Assembly (NCBI GenBank): GCA_900290385.1
Contig: OMSV01000210.1
Span: forward strand, 1-14,772
Length of the DNA: 14,772 nt
Direction of reading: 5' to 3'
Source of the DNA: Syntrophobacter sp. SbD2
GTDB lineage: Bacteria > Desulfobacterota > Syntrophobacteria > Syntrophobacterales > Syntrophobacteraceae
The notes below the pieces were generated by a model. That model had not been told where the DNA came from and did no database searches. It worked only from the letters and a program-made list of their open reading frames with translations. Below are positions 1-7,144 of this stretch, in pieces (the first letter of the stretch is position 1; every line of letters begins with the position of its first letter). Made by a program: the position numbers and the translations under genes.

Positions 1-171
1 AACATTCGGCTCAGCAAGGTCAAGGAAACTCTCGACCGGCTCGCGCTCGAGTCGGATCGCGTCCTGTTCGAGACGGTGTCCATCACCGATTACGATAAGA
101 TTCCCGCTATTCTGGATGCATTTGCCGAAAGACTTGTCGAAATCGGCCCCAACCCGTACAAGGGATATTAA
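1..171 (+). CDS. qmoB: QmoB-like subunit, C-terminal end (partial)
   Basis: This is an open frame from the first base to a TAA at 169-171, giving 56 residues that end in GPNPYKGY. The start lies outside the window. The segment resembles the C-terminal end of the MvhD-like (hydrogenase delta) domain that closes QmoB, a cytoplasmic flavin and iron-sulfur protein related to HdrA. The Qmo complex passes electrons between the menaquinone pool and APS reductase in sulfate reducers. No cysteine or flavin motif falls in the visible part, so the call rests on the tail sequence and on qmoC starting 18 bp downstream with its own ribosome binding site. An HdrA/MvhD-type protein of another complex is the main alternative. 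Confidence 0.7.
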   Translation, partial: NIRLSKVKETLDRLALESDRVLFETVSITDYDKIPAILDAFAERLVEIGPNPYKGY

Positions 172-189
172 TACCTGGAGGCTAAACGG

Positions 190-1386
190 ATGAGCAACAA
201 AGTCGATCCTAATTTGATCAGGGAACTGGGGGAATTCGGGCTTAAGGATGCGAGCAAGTGCTACAACTGCGGGACCTGCACCGCTATCTGCGACCTGGCG
301 ACCCCCGAGAACCCTTTCCCGAGGAAACTGGTAAGGTACATTCAACTGGGGCAAAAAGAAAAAATCCTGAGATCTCCGGAACCGTGGCTGTGCTATTACT
401 GCGGTGACTGTTCTACCAGGTGCCCGCGAGGGGCCGATCCCGGCGAGACGATGATGGTCTTGCGCAGATATCTCACTTCGCTCTACGACTGGACCGGGTT
501 TGCGCGCAAGTTCTACACTTCCGAGACATTCGAGATCATTGCAGTCGCAATAGTCGGCATTCTCGTAGGCCTTGGACTGCTTGTTTTCCACAGCGGCCCG
601 ATCAACTGGACGCACACGGACCTTAATTCCGTATGGCCGTCGGACGGAATCGAAAAGGCCGACCTGGTAATGGCCGCCATATTGTTGTTTTTCTTGCTCA
701 CCAATGTGTACCGCTGCATCAGGATCGTCATGGGGGATTATTTTACCAAGGTCCCCCTGGGGATGTATTTGAACGAACTGAAGCTCTTTTTGATCAACCT
801 TTTCACTCAGAAAGACTTCGGCAAATGCAAAGACAGGCAGCAGTGGATCGTCCATCTTGCGATCATGACCGGATATTCCGCTATCTTCCTGATGGTGGTC
901 GTTTTGGTAAACGGCCTGCCCCTCGGGATCGATTGGCTGAAATTTCAGCGCGGCTACGCTTCGCTGGGCGGAAAGATCGAGTACTCGATCTTCCACCCTA
1001 TCCGGCTGATCGGCTACTATGCCACGTTCGCAATCATGTACGGCACCACATACGCGCTGATCGGGCGTCTCAAGAAGAGCAAGCCGCAATATAAGAGTTC
1101 GCATGGGACAGACTGGATGTTTTTGGTCCTGCTCCAGTTGACCACCATGACCGGTATTTTCATCAACTTCACACGCCTTCTGGATTGGCCGCTGGCTACC
1201 TACGCCATTTACGTCATTCACATGATGGTGGCGATCCCGATGCTCGTTCTCGAAGTGCCTTTCGCCAAGTGGGCCCACCTTGCCTACCGGCCGGTCGTTC
1301 TTATGCTGTTGAGCGTGAAAGAGAAATATATCGCCGAGCATGGACAGGCCGAAGGCGCGGTCCTTGCCGCAAAACCCGCCGCCTGA
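190..1386 (+). CDS. qmoC: QmoC, membrane subunit of quinone-interacting oxidoreductase
   Basis: This 398-residue protein fuses an HdrC-like ferredoxin part to an HdrE-like cytochrome b part, which is the QmoC architecture. Two [4Fe-4S] sites are visible: C24, C27, C30, C34 and C68, C71, C74, C78. The first lacks the usual proline after the last cysteine, the second has it (CP). About six hydrophobic segments follow, near residues 113-135, 157-177, 218-248, 272-294, 309-333 and 338-370, with histidines (such as the one in YVIHMM) that could bind heme b. In sulfate reducers QmoC anchors QmoAB and exchanges electrons with menaquinol, feeding APS reductase. The ATG at 190 is preceded by TGGAGG 8-9 bp upstream. 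It follows qmoB by 18 bp and is closed by a strong terminator, so it is probably the last gene of its operon. An HdrCE-like subunit of another complex is less likely. Confidence 0.88.
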   Translation: MSNKVDPNLIRELGEFGLKDASKCYNCGTCTAICDLATPENPFPRKLVRYIQLGQKEKILRSPEPWLCYYCGDCSTRCPRGADPGETMMVLRRYLTSLYDWTGFARKFYTSETFEIIAVAIVGILVGLGLLVFHSGPINWTHTDLNSVWPSDGIEKADLVMAAILLFFLLTNVYRCIRIVMGDYFTKVPLGMYLNELKLFLINLFTQKDFGKCKDRQQWIVHLAIMTGYSAIFLMVVVLVNGLPLGIDWLKFQRGYASLGGKIEYSIFHPIRLIGYYATFAIMYGTTYALIGRLKKSKPQYKSSHGTDWMFLVLLQLTTMTGIFINFTRLLDWPLATYAIYVIHMMVAIPMLVLEVPFAKWAHLAYRPVVLMLLSVKEKYIAEHGQAEGAVLAAKPAA

Positions 1387-1395
1387 TCCACCACG

Positions 1396-1430
1396 AACAG
1401 CGCGAGGGGAAAAGTTCCCCCGCGCTGTTT
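1396..1430 (+). terminator. Rho-independent terminator after qmoC
   Basis: The arms at 1396-1411 and 1415-1429 form a 15-bp GC-rich stem with one bulged A (1405) and a 3-nt loop, starting 10 bp after the qmoC stop codon. The run of T after it is short (TTT at 1428-1430). It may also work in the opposite direction for the antitoxin/toxin remnant on the minus strand. Confidence 0.75.
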
Positions 1431-1455
1431 AGGGTTATTATCGCTTCCGGATCGC

Positions 1456-1614
1456 TTACTCTTTGGGTGGTGTAACGTTTGAAGTAATCGGTGCAATAAT
1501 GACCCTGGGCGCATGGTCGTTCATCTCATCGATCGAAATGATCAATGCCGGTCTGACTTTGCCCGACTCGGTGCAGTGCTGTGGATCTAAATCCACCAGG
1601 TACACGTCCCCCTG
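1456..1614 (-). pseudogene. MazF/PemK-type toxin remnant (start lost, C-terminus missing)
   Basis: The minus-strand frame from 1614 down to a TAA at 1456-1458 reads GDVYLVDLDP near its start and then RPALIIS and IIAPITSNV. This is the order of conserved blocks in the N-terminal half of MazF/PemK endoribonucleases, which cleave mRNA and are held inactive by an antitoxin. About 50 residues remain of a usual 105-120. An in-frame TAA lies at 1615-1617, just upstream of the first recognisable residue, and no ATG precedes the GD motif; only an internal GTG at 1603-1605 could start it. The frame stops directly after the second conserved block. It overlaps the 3' end of the antitoxin gene by 28 bp, as expected for a TA pair in a shifted frame. 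I infer a dead toxin. Confidence 0.68.
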
Positions 1615-1889
1615 TTATATTCCGGCCATTCCCCCACGTCGAGTGCGTCCCATTCAGCCGCTTCCTTCCAATATTCTGCATCCTTTGGCATATCCTGGAA
1701 GCTCAAAGCTAATTCCTCGCGCCATTTCGCCTCTTTGATCCTTTCAATTTCACGTTCGAGGAGCTTAGTAACGATTGCACTTTTCTGCCGCCCGGAAACC
1801 AGACTTTCAACCTCTTTCCACACAACTTGCCTGATGGTTAGATTCACCCGCGTTATTCGATTTGCGCGGTTTTCCTGGGTTGCCGACAT
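1587..1889 (-). CDS. Ribbon-helix-helix antitoxin (MazE/PemI-like), orphaned
   Basis: This is a 100-residue protein if started at the ATG at 1889, which has AAGGAG 7 nt upstream; an in-frame ATG at 1919 would add 10 residues but has no comparable site. The N-terminal stretch RITRVNLTIRQVVW, followed by a helix around KSAIVTKLLEREI, is typical of MetJ/Arc/CopG-type antitoxins: a beta strand that inserts in DNA plus two helices. The acidic, tryptophan-rich C-terminus (EYWKEAAEWDALDVGEW) fits the toxin-binding tail. Such antitoxins repress their own operon and neutralise the toxin. The last residues (GTCTWWI) are unusual and are read from the toxin gene's 5' end in another frame, so the antitoxin's own end was probably also altered by a small indel. 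Confidence 0.7.
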   Translation of the reverse strand: MSATQENRANRITRVNLTIRQVVWKEVESLVSGRQKSAIVTKLLEREIERIKEAKWREELALSFQDMPKDAEYWKEAAEWDALDVGEWPEYNRGTCTWWI

Positions 1890-2101
1890 GGTCGAACTCC
1901 TTCGGATGTCTTTTGTCATGACTCCCTAGCGGTTACACATATCATTGCATCTGCATATACAGAAAACAGCCTGCACTTTAGTGTGTATAGTAATTGCGCC
2001 CGAACCCATGGGCAAGCTAATAATATTTCTCACCGGAGAAGCAGGGAGCAGTAAGCGGGGAGCAAGGAGTAAAAGCTTCTGGGTTCTAGATTCTGGCTTT
2101 A

Positions 2102-2130
2102 CTCTGCGTCCTCTGCGCTTCTGCGGTGAA
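2102..2130. repeat. Imperfect 9-bp tandem repeat (CTCTGCGTC type)
   Basis: Three degenerate 9-bp units run in tandem (ctctgcgtc, ctctgcgct, tctgcggtg), ending in GAA. The phrase resembles a family of dispersed intergenic sequences that I recall from other environmental bacterial genomes. It lies next to other micro-repeats in a non-coding stretch. Confidence 0.5.
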
Positions 2131-2272
2131 TGGTTACTTTGCCGCAGACCTGTTGCATTATTTTTTGATGTTTAAATTATCTCTTGTAAAGCGGACCGGG
2201 TTGCGAGTAGGAAGCTTGAGGGCGTAAGCCGCATAACGCAAACCTGAGGAATGGCGGAACGTCTGAGCGTGG

Positions 2273-2293
2273 GAATCGGTTTTTCGCCGATTC
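2273..2293. other. Small hairpin in the leader of the PC4-like gene
   Basis: GAATCGG (2273-2279) and CCGATTC (2287-2293) form a perfect 7-bp stem with a 7-nt T-rich loop, 49 bp upstream of the start codon at 2343. No T-run follows, so it is not an obvious terminator. It could be a leader structure; its role is unknown. Confidence 0.35.
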
Positions 2294-2342
2294 GGTTTGC
2301 GGTCTCCGTAATAGAATTCACCCGAGTCGAGGATTAGCGAAA

Positions 2343-2573
2343 ATGGCAAAAGAACCTCAGATCGTGCACTCTTTCCCCAAGAATCCCCTGGAGGAAGTCA
2401 GATCGTCGGTAACGTATTTCAAGGGAAAGCAGTATGTGGACCTACGCATCTATTACAAAGGCGATGACGGAGAGTTTCACCCGTCCAAGAAGGGGCTGAC
2501 TGTATCAGTGGAGCTTTTTCCGGAGCTTGAGACCGCACTCCAAAAGCTCAAGGAAGCGTTGGATGAGCAGTAG
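2343..2573 (+). CDS. PC4/p15-like single-stranded-DNA-binding protein
   Basis: This 76-residue protein carries the pattern of the bacterial PC4 (transcriptional coactivator p15) family: FPKNPLEEVRSSVTYFKGKQYVDLRIYY, then FHPSKKGLTVSVELFPELETALQKL. In this family a four-stranded sheet plus a C-terminal helix dimerises and binds single-stranded DNA or unwound promoters. The conserved lysines and aromatics of the sheet (FKGKQYVDLR, PSKKGLTV) are present, and the length equals a single domain. The ATG at 2343 has a modest AGGA about 10 bp upstream. It stands alone between a repeat-rich intergenic region and the convergent minE end. The family is clear; its cellular target in bacteria is not well established, so only nucleic-acid binding can be inferred. 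Confidence 0.8.
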   Translation: MAKEPQIVHSFPKNPLEEVRSSVTYFKGKQYVDLRIYYKGDDGEFHPSKKGLTVSVELFPELETALQKLKEALDEQ

Positions 2574-2628
2574 AGGGCCTTTACAGCATTCTCTCATGAC
2601 CCGCGGGCGCGCTGCTAAAGCATGAAAA

Positions 2629-2898
2629 TCAGATCGAGGATGCGTGCCTGTAGACACGCTTTACATGGACGTTGGAGATCAGGGCCATGAAGTCCTTGCC
2701 TTGCTCCAAATTGACCTTGATGGACCTGTTGTCTATTTCCATGTATCTCGAAAGCACTTTAATTATATCATTTTTAACGGCTTCCATCATGTCGGGCGTG
2801 ATATCCACCCTATCGTGCATCAGAACGAACTGCATCCTCCTGTGGGCGATATGCCCGCTCGATCGTTCTCCCAAAAAGCGCCGCAAAATACCCAGCAT
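2629..2898 (-). CDS. minE: MinE, topological specificity factor of cell division
   Basis: This 89-residue protein has the length and layout of MinE: an N-terminal amphipathic helix (LGILRRFLG), an anti-MinCD/MinD-binding segment (HIAHRRMQFVLMHDR) and a C-terminal dimerisation domain (MMEAVKNDIIKVLSRYMEI, then IKVNLEQ). MinE stimulates the MinD ATPase and drives pole-to-pole oscillation, so that MinC inhibits FtsZ everywhere except midcell. The start has AAAGGAG 8 nt upstream. It begins 14 bp after the minD stop and is the last gene of the min operon. Confidence 0.93.
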   Translation of the reverse strand: MLGILRRFLGERSSGHIAHRRMQFVLMHDRVDITPDMMEAVKNDIIKVLSRYMEIDNRSIKVNLEQGKDFMALISNVHVKRVYRHASSI

Positions 2899-2912
2899 TG
2901 GCCTTTCTCCTT

Positions 2913-3704
2913 TCAGTTCCAGAGAAGCTGTTTCACGCGGCCCATAAATCCGTGGGACCCCTCTCCATCCAGCGGAACGTTTTCACCGTTGAGGCGAGCG
3001 GCCATGCGTATGAAAGCGGCCCCAGCCTTGCTGTTCCTGTCGTTAGCAAGCGGGACTCCGCGATTGGTCGACACCACCACTTCGTCGCTTTCCGGGACAA
3101 CCCCGAGAAGCGGAACGGAAAGCAGGGAAATGATGTCCTGGGTAGACATCATATCGCCCTTCTTGACCATTTTCACGTTAAGCCTGTTGATAATCAGGCT
3201 TATATGTCTGAGCATCGCGGCTTCGAGAAGCCCGATCACCCGGTCGGCGTCCCGTATGGCGGAGACTTCGGGCGTAGTCACAACCAGCGCGGTATCGGCG
3301 CCGGCGATTGCGTTTTTGAACCCCTGTTCTATGCCCGCAGGGCAGTCGATCAGCACGTAGTCATATTCGGCAGCCAGCGTTGAGCACAGGTCTTTCATCT
3401 GCTCCGGGCTTATGGAATTTTTTTCCCTGGTTTGAGCCGCCGGAATCATGAAAAGGTTTGGGAGCTTTCTGTCCCGGATCATTGCCTGTTCTTTACGGCA
3501 TTTGCCTTCTATGATGTCGACCAGGTTGTAGACGATCCGGTTTTCCAGCCCCATCACGACATCAAGATTGCGCAAGCCGATGTCCGTGTCGACCATCACT
3601 ACAGTGTATTTCCTCTTGGCCAGTGACGTCCCCAGGTTGGCTACAGTGGTAGTCTTGCCGACCCCCCCCTTGCCCGAAGTAACCACGATTGTTTTGCCAG
3701 CCAT
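2913..3704 (-). CDS. minD: MinD, septum-site determining ATPase
   Basis: This 263-residue ParA/MinD-family ATPase starts with the deviant Walker A motif GKGGVGKTT (signature lysine K12, catalytic lysine K17). DTDIGLRNLD follows, and DCPAGIEQGFKNA is the switch II/Walker B region of MinD. The C-terminus (FMGRVKQLLWN) is a short amphipathic membrane-targeting helix. ATP-bound MinD dimerises on the membrane, recruits MinC and is released by MinE. The ATG at 3704 has AGGTGA 4 nt upstream. Order and strand (minC-minD-minE) match the standard operon, with 72 bp to minC upstream and 14 bp to minE downstream. Confidence 0.96.
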   Translation of the reverse strand: MAGKTIVVTSGKGGVGKTTTVANLGTSLAKRKYTVVMVDTDIGLRNLDVVMGLENRIVYNLVDIIEGKCRKEQAMIRDRKLPNLFMIPAAQTREKNSISPEQMKDLCSTLAAEYDYVLIDCPAGIEQGFKNAIAGADTALVVTTPEVSAIRDADRVIGLLEAAMLRHISLIINRLNVKMVKKGDMMSTQDIISLLSVPLLGVVPESDEVVVSTNRGVPLANDRNSKAGAAFIRMAARLNGENVPLDGEGSHGFMGRVKQLLWN

Positions 3705-3776
3705 AAGTCACCTATAATTTAGTCGAAAACCGGATTCCGTGCAGCAGTCCCCCGTGCGACCTCAAGGATTGCGTTC

Positions 3777-4550
3777 TTACAGAGAGATAACCTGGATAAC
3801 GCCGTCTTGAATCTCAGCCACTTCAAACCTGGGCGGCATAGGCTTTACCCCCTCTGGGGGAACCGCCACCAAGTCAGCGATCCTGATCTGATGGGGCTCG
3901 ATGCTCAACGCCCAAATCCGCGCTGCCCTCTCGCCACCGGCCCCGGCATGAGCGATACCCCGCAAAGCGCCGAAAATGACAACGTCACCCTCGGCAATAA
4001 TTTCCGCGCCCGGATTTACGTCTCCCAGGACGACACAGTCCGAAGGAGAGACGATCCGCACGCCTGACCGGCATGTATTGCGGACAATCAGGGGAGCGTA
4101 GTTTTCCGGGGGCCCGGACCGAGCGCCTTTCGAGCTTAAGCGGGATTTTCGCCCCTCTTGTGTCATCGAGAATGAAAGTTCATCGCTAAGCCGCACCTCC
4201 ACGACCTTAACCCTGGATTTTTCGTACAGTTTCTCACAGAGCACGGAGATCTCGTCGGTGCGCATCGGCCTGGTCCTGAGATCCAGAACCATCTCCGATT
4301 TTTGGAAAAAATTACGCGACTGCTCGAGCCGTTCATCCATGAACGCCACGATCTCATCCAGGGAAGCGGCCGGGTCCGGGACAAGCGTGAAACCGTTGCG
4401 GTCGGCTTTCACCTGTACGGCCGGCGGCCCCTTTTCACTCGTATCATCAGAGTGTTCTTTCGCAAGGGGCTGTTGCCCTGCATTTTCAGATGACACGGTT
4501 GACGAACGGTTGCCTTTGGCTAAGGACATGACATTAGTCCATCGGACCAT
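3777..4550 (-). CDS. minC: MinC, FtsZ-ring inhibitor
   Basis: This 257-residue protein has the two-domain MinC layout. After a polar, low-complexity N-terminal extension of about 45 residues comes the FtsZ-inhibiting domain (FTLVPDPAASLDEIVAFMDERLEQ through VVEVRLSDE). A linker rich in S, R and G leads to the C-terminal beta-helix (RSGVRIVSPSDCVVLGDVNPGAEIIAEGDVVIFGALRG, then GERAARIWAL), which dimerises and binds MinD. The start is uncertain: the ATG at 4550 has no clear ribosome binding site, while an in-frame ATG at 4529 has a weak GATGGA upstream. The 72 bp gap to minD is wider than the rest of the operon but has no obvious terminator. The N-terminal domain is more divergent than the C-terminal one, as is usual for MinC. 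Confidence 0.9.
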   Translation of the reverse strand: MVRWTNVMSLAKGNRSSTVSSENAGQQPLAKEHSDDTSEKGPPAVQVKADRNGFTLVPDPAASLDEIVAFMDERLEQSRNFFQKSEMVLDLRTRPMRTDEISVLCEKLYEKSRVKVVEVRLSDELSFSMTQEGRKSRLSSKGARSGPPENYAPLIVRNTCRSGVRIVSPSDCVVLGDVNPGAEIIAEGDVVIFGALRGIAHAGAGGERAARIWALSIEPHQIRIADLVAVPPEGVKPMPPRFEVAEIQDGVIQVISL

Positions 4551-4614
4551 AAAATGGCGATAAAGGCAATAAAATCAACATGATGCGTGGTAAGGACAGT
4601 TTATTCAAGACTTC

Positions 4615-4641
4615 AGGAAATTGGTCTCCCCCCAATTGAAG
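4615..4641 (-). terminator. Possible weak terminator after the HAD gene
   Basis: AATTGG (4619-4624) and CCAATT (4632-4637) pair across a 7-nt loop, about 10 nt downstream of the HAD-family stop codon on the minus strand. Flanking CTTC and GAAG could extend the stem past a bulge. The T-tract is only three bases long. It may terminate weakly, or be an attenuating hairpin before minC. Confidence 0.3.
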
Positions 4642-4647
4642 AATACT

Positions 4648-5256
4648 TTACTCCAAATTTGTGCCGGAGGGCAATACCCAACTTTTCAGTTGAATCCAGT
4701 TTTGGACCCGAATGAAACCGTCCGCCGGATCATTGCGGTTCCAGGGCTGATCGAAAAGAAAAGGCTCGAGGCCGGCATCCTTTAATCGCCGGCAGGTTTC
4801 GATCCTGTCATCGACAAAGTAGCGGATTCCGAGTCCATTTAGGACGTCGAGCTTGGTTTCCGGAGCGCCGGAGGCAATTACCGTTATTTTTTCATGCGGC
4901 ACACCTGGCAAAACGGTAAAAAGCCATTGAGTAATCGGCTCCGAGAAGACACGGGCCGTTATGAACCGGAGCGGCGCCACGCGGGCGAGTTCCATGAGCA
5001 CTTCGGGCGCACCTGAAACAGGAGGGATCTGCATAGTGTGCCGGTCATCGAGCGTCAGGCGTATGAGGTCGTCTATAATCTGCTTTTCCAGACCGAGGCA
5101 CTCATAGAGGTTGTAGGAGAGCATGTCCTGCTGGGAAAGATGAGTGAGTCCGTACCTCTCGTGGGCGAGTCTGACGAACACGGCCATCGTGTCGGCCACC
5201 ACCCCGTCAATGTCGAAGGCAAGCAGACAAGGATCTATCGGTGCGGTGTCATTCAT
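4648..5256 (-). CDS. HAD-superfamily phosphatase, 5'(3')-deoxyribonucleotidase-like
   Basis: From the ATG at 5256 this is a 202-residue HAD hydrolase. Motif I is DIDGVVADT, with nucleophile D15 and acid/base D17. Motif II is the threonine T100 in RFITAR. Motif III is K135 in APETKLDVL, and motif IV is the DD pair D149/D150 in RYFVDDR. The helical insertion after motif I and the overall size fit the 5'-nucleotidase (NT5C/YqfW-like) subgroup, which removes phosphate from nucleotides or other small phosphomonoesters; the substrate cannot be read from sequence. The start overlaps the end of the upstream CoA-transferase/GNAT gene by 8 bp, with GGAAG just upstream. This suggests translational coupling and favours 5256 over an upstream frame extension to 5349. 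Confidence 0.75.
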   Translation of the reverse strand: MNDTAPIDPCLLAFDIDGVVADTMAVFVRLAHERYGLTHLSQQDMLSYNLYECLGLEKQIIDDLIRLTLDDRHTMQIPPVSGAPEVLMELARVAPLRFITARVFSEPITQWLFTVLPGVPHEKITVIASGAPETKLDVLNGLGIRYFVDDRIETCRRLKDAGLEPFLFDQPWNRNDPADGFIRVQNWIQLKSWVLPSGTNLE

Positions 5257-7144
5257 ATTCTTCCGTGATGCAGGCCAAAGCGGGTTGATCGAAACGGAAC
5301 GAGATTTCATAGACGCCCTCATCGAGTGTGGAATGCACGGCGTAACCAACGCCGCTTAGCACGGAGCGCATACCAATGTTGGCAGCAAGCACGTAGGCCA
5401 AAAATCCCGTAATACCTTTAGCCTTTGCAATTTCGCACAGGTAATTGATAAGGAAAGTCCCAATTCCTCTTTGCTGCCAGTTTGATAAGACCGCAAAGTC
5501 CACCTCGGCGGAGTTCGACTTCTGGTCCAGGATGTACCTGCCCATTCCGATGACCTTCTCGGCGCCGATTTCCCCGGTAACGGCCACAATTGCCATAACG
5601 TGCTCGTAATCGATATTGCACATGGCCTGGATGTTTCTATGCGGGAAGGCCTTCATTGCGGAAAGGAAGCGGTAATAGATGTCTTCAGATGGAAGCGAAT
5701 AGAAAAATTCCTGAAGCGCCCGCTCATCTGTGGGCTTGATGGGACGGAAAAAAAGCGTCTCGTTTGGCGGAAACAGCTGGTGGGTCTCCCACTGGCCGGG
5801 GTAGAGGGGTTCGTAAATGGGAGGCAGGATCTGGTCTTCGTAGACATAATGGATGCTTTTGGCCTCAGCGAGCAACTGCTCGCGGAATCGCGGATGAGCA
5901 ATATTGATAAGGGCCAGTGCACGCTCGCGGATGGTCTTGCCATGCAGATAAGCGATTCCAAATTCGGTAACGATATAACGCACGGTACTGCGTGGACTCA
6001 CGACGCCGGCCCCGTTTGTAAGATGGCTTACAATACGTGACTTGCGCCCATCGGGACTCGTGGACGGCAGCACGATGATTGTCTTGCCCCCGTTAGCGCT
6101 CGATGCCCCGTGCATAAAGTCCACATAGCCGCCGATTCCGCTGTAAACCTTGTGGCCAATCGAATCGGCGCATATCTGACCGCTGAGGTCTATTTCCAGG
6201 GCTGAATTGATGGCCACCATCCGGTCAAAGCGGCTAATCAACTTGCGGTCGTTGACATATTCCGTCGGATAGATCTCAACTTCAGGGTTGTTGTTCACAA
6301 AATCGTAGAGTTCCCGGCTTCCCATGCAGAAGCTGGCCACGATCTTTCCTGGGTCTGCGGTTTTGCGCAGGCCGGTTACGGCCCCGGTGCGAATGAGATG
6401 CAGGTGGGAGTCGGTAAGGATCTCCGTGTGGATCCCAAGGTCATTCTTGGCTTCGAGGTATCTCAGGACCAAACTGGGGACCCTTCCGATCCCCGTCTGA
6501 ATTGTGGAGCCATCCTCGATCAGTACGGAAACATATTTGGCAATCCTTTCGGCGACCGCGCTCCGCTCCCGGAAAACGATCTCGAGCAGCGGTTCGTCAT
6601 GTTCCACACAATAATGAATCTGAGACAAATGGAGGAAGCTGTCCCCCAAGGTCCTCGGCATTTGTGGATTTATCTGGGCGATGACTATATTGGCGGATTC
6701 GACGGCGCTTTTGTCCGTGCCCACCGATATTCCCATCGAACAGAAACCGTGTCTGTCGGGGGGCGCTACCTGGACCATTGCGATGTCTAACCTCAACAGA
6801 GGTTTTCCTTTGAAAAGGCCGGGTATGGAAGAAAAATAAATCGGGATGTAGTCGGCTAAACCGTCATTGACAGCATGCCGGGATCTTGGCCCGAGAAAGA
6901 AGGTCTTGAGGCGCGCGTTTTGCTCAAAACGTTTCCAGTCCTCCGGCAGGGACCCCATGGAGAGATTCTGGACTATTTCGATATCGCGGTGTCTGGGCAA
7001 AAGCTCGATCAAAGAACGCACCAGGTGCTGAGGCTCCCCGCATCCGGTCCCAATAAAGAGGCGGTTTCCGTCGCGCAATATTTCGCGCAATATCTGATCT
7101 GCACCGGGTCTTTTTTCTCGAACTCGCGTCCTCCAGTGCTTCAT
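5249..7144 (-). CDS. Acyl-CoA hydrolase/CoA-transferase fused to a GNAT acetyltransferase
   Basis: From the ATG at 7144 this is a 631-residue two-domain protein; an upstream TTG at 7210 would add 22 residues. Residues 1 to about 440 match the acetyl-CoA hydrolase/4-hydroxybutyrate CoA-transferase (Cat1-like) family. The probable catalytic glutamate is E241 in GIHTEILTDS, and SGIGGYVDFMHGAS at about 335-348 is the family's glycine-rich CoA-site motif. Residues about 465-618 form a GNAT domain (FFRPIKPTDERALQEFF at its start) with an acetyl-CoA pyrophosphate loop QQRGIGT at 557-563. CoA-transferases move CoA between acetate and other acyl groups; the fused GNAT domain may acylate protein or small-molecule targets or sense acetyl-CoA. 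Fusions of this sort occur elsewhere, but the physiological substrate is not evident here. It leads the minus-strand group including the HAD gene and possibly min. Confidence 0.85.
   Translation of the reverse strand: MKHWRTRVREKRPGADQILREILRDGNRLFIGTGCGEPQHLVRSLIELLPRHRDIEIVQNLSMGSLPEDWKRFEQNARLKTFFLGPRSRHAVNDGLADYIPIYFSSIPGLFKGKPLLRLDIAMVQVAPPDRHGFCSMGISVGTDKSAVESANIVIAQINPQMPRTLGDSFLHLSQIHYCVEHDEPLLEIVFRERSAVAERIAKYVSVLIEDGSTIQTGIGRVPSLVLRYLEAKNDLGIHTEILTDSHLHLIRTGAVTGLRKTADPGKIVASFCMGSRELYDFVNNNPEVEIYPTEYVNDRKLISRFDRMVAINSALEIDLSGQICADSIGHKVYSGIGGYVDFMHGASSANGGKTIIVLPSTSPDGRKSRIVSHLTNGAGVVSPRSTVRYIVTEFGIAYLHGKTIRERALALINIAHPRFREQLLAEAKSIHYVYEDQILPPIYEPLYPGQWETHQLFPPNETLFFRPIKPTDERALQEFFYSLPSEDIYYRFLSAMKAFPHRNIQAMCNIDYEHVMAIVAVTGEIGAEKVIGMGRYILDQKSNSAEVDFAVLSNWQQRGIGTFLINYLCEIAKAKGITGFLAYVLAANIGMRSVLSGVGYAVHSTLDEGVYEISFRFDQPALACITEEYE

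Larger units (their letters stand above)
1920..2342. other. Intergenic region with low-complexity repeat relics and a leader
   Basis: These 423 bp lie between the divergent antitoxin and PC4-like genes and contain no convincing gene. From left to right I see an AT-rich stretch at 1935-2005 that would hold the antitoxin promoter, purine-rich GGGAGCA-type micro-repeats at 2044-2069, a TTCTGG/TTCTAG/TTCTGG stretch at 2077-2096, an imperfect CTCTGCGTC-type repeat at 2102-2130, and a weak promoter-like stretch (TTGCAT at 2153 with an AT-rich -10 around 2173-2180). A GC-rich presumptive leader with a 7-bp hairpin follows, up to the PC4-like start. A 63-codon minus-strand frame at 2158-2349 has no recognisable motif. 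Confidence 0.55.

Noticed and set aside
2158..2349. 63-codon minus-strand frame next to the PC4-like gene
   Set aside because: There is no recognisable motif, it overlaps the leader and start of the PC4-like gene, and no ribosome binding site is convincing.
2644..3360. 238-codon open frame on the plus strand
   Set aside because: It is antisense to minE and minD, both recognised with complete motifs, and its translation is compositionally unlike a protein.
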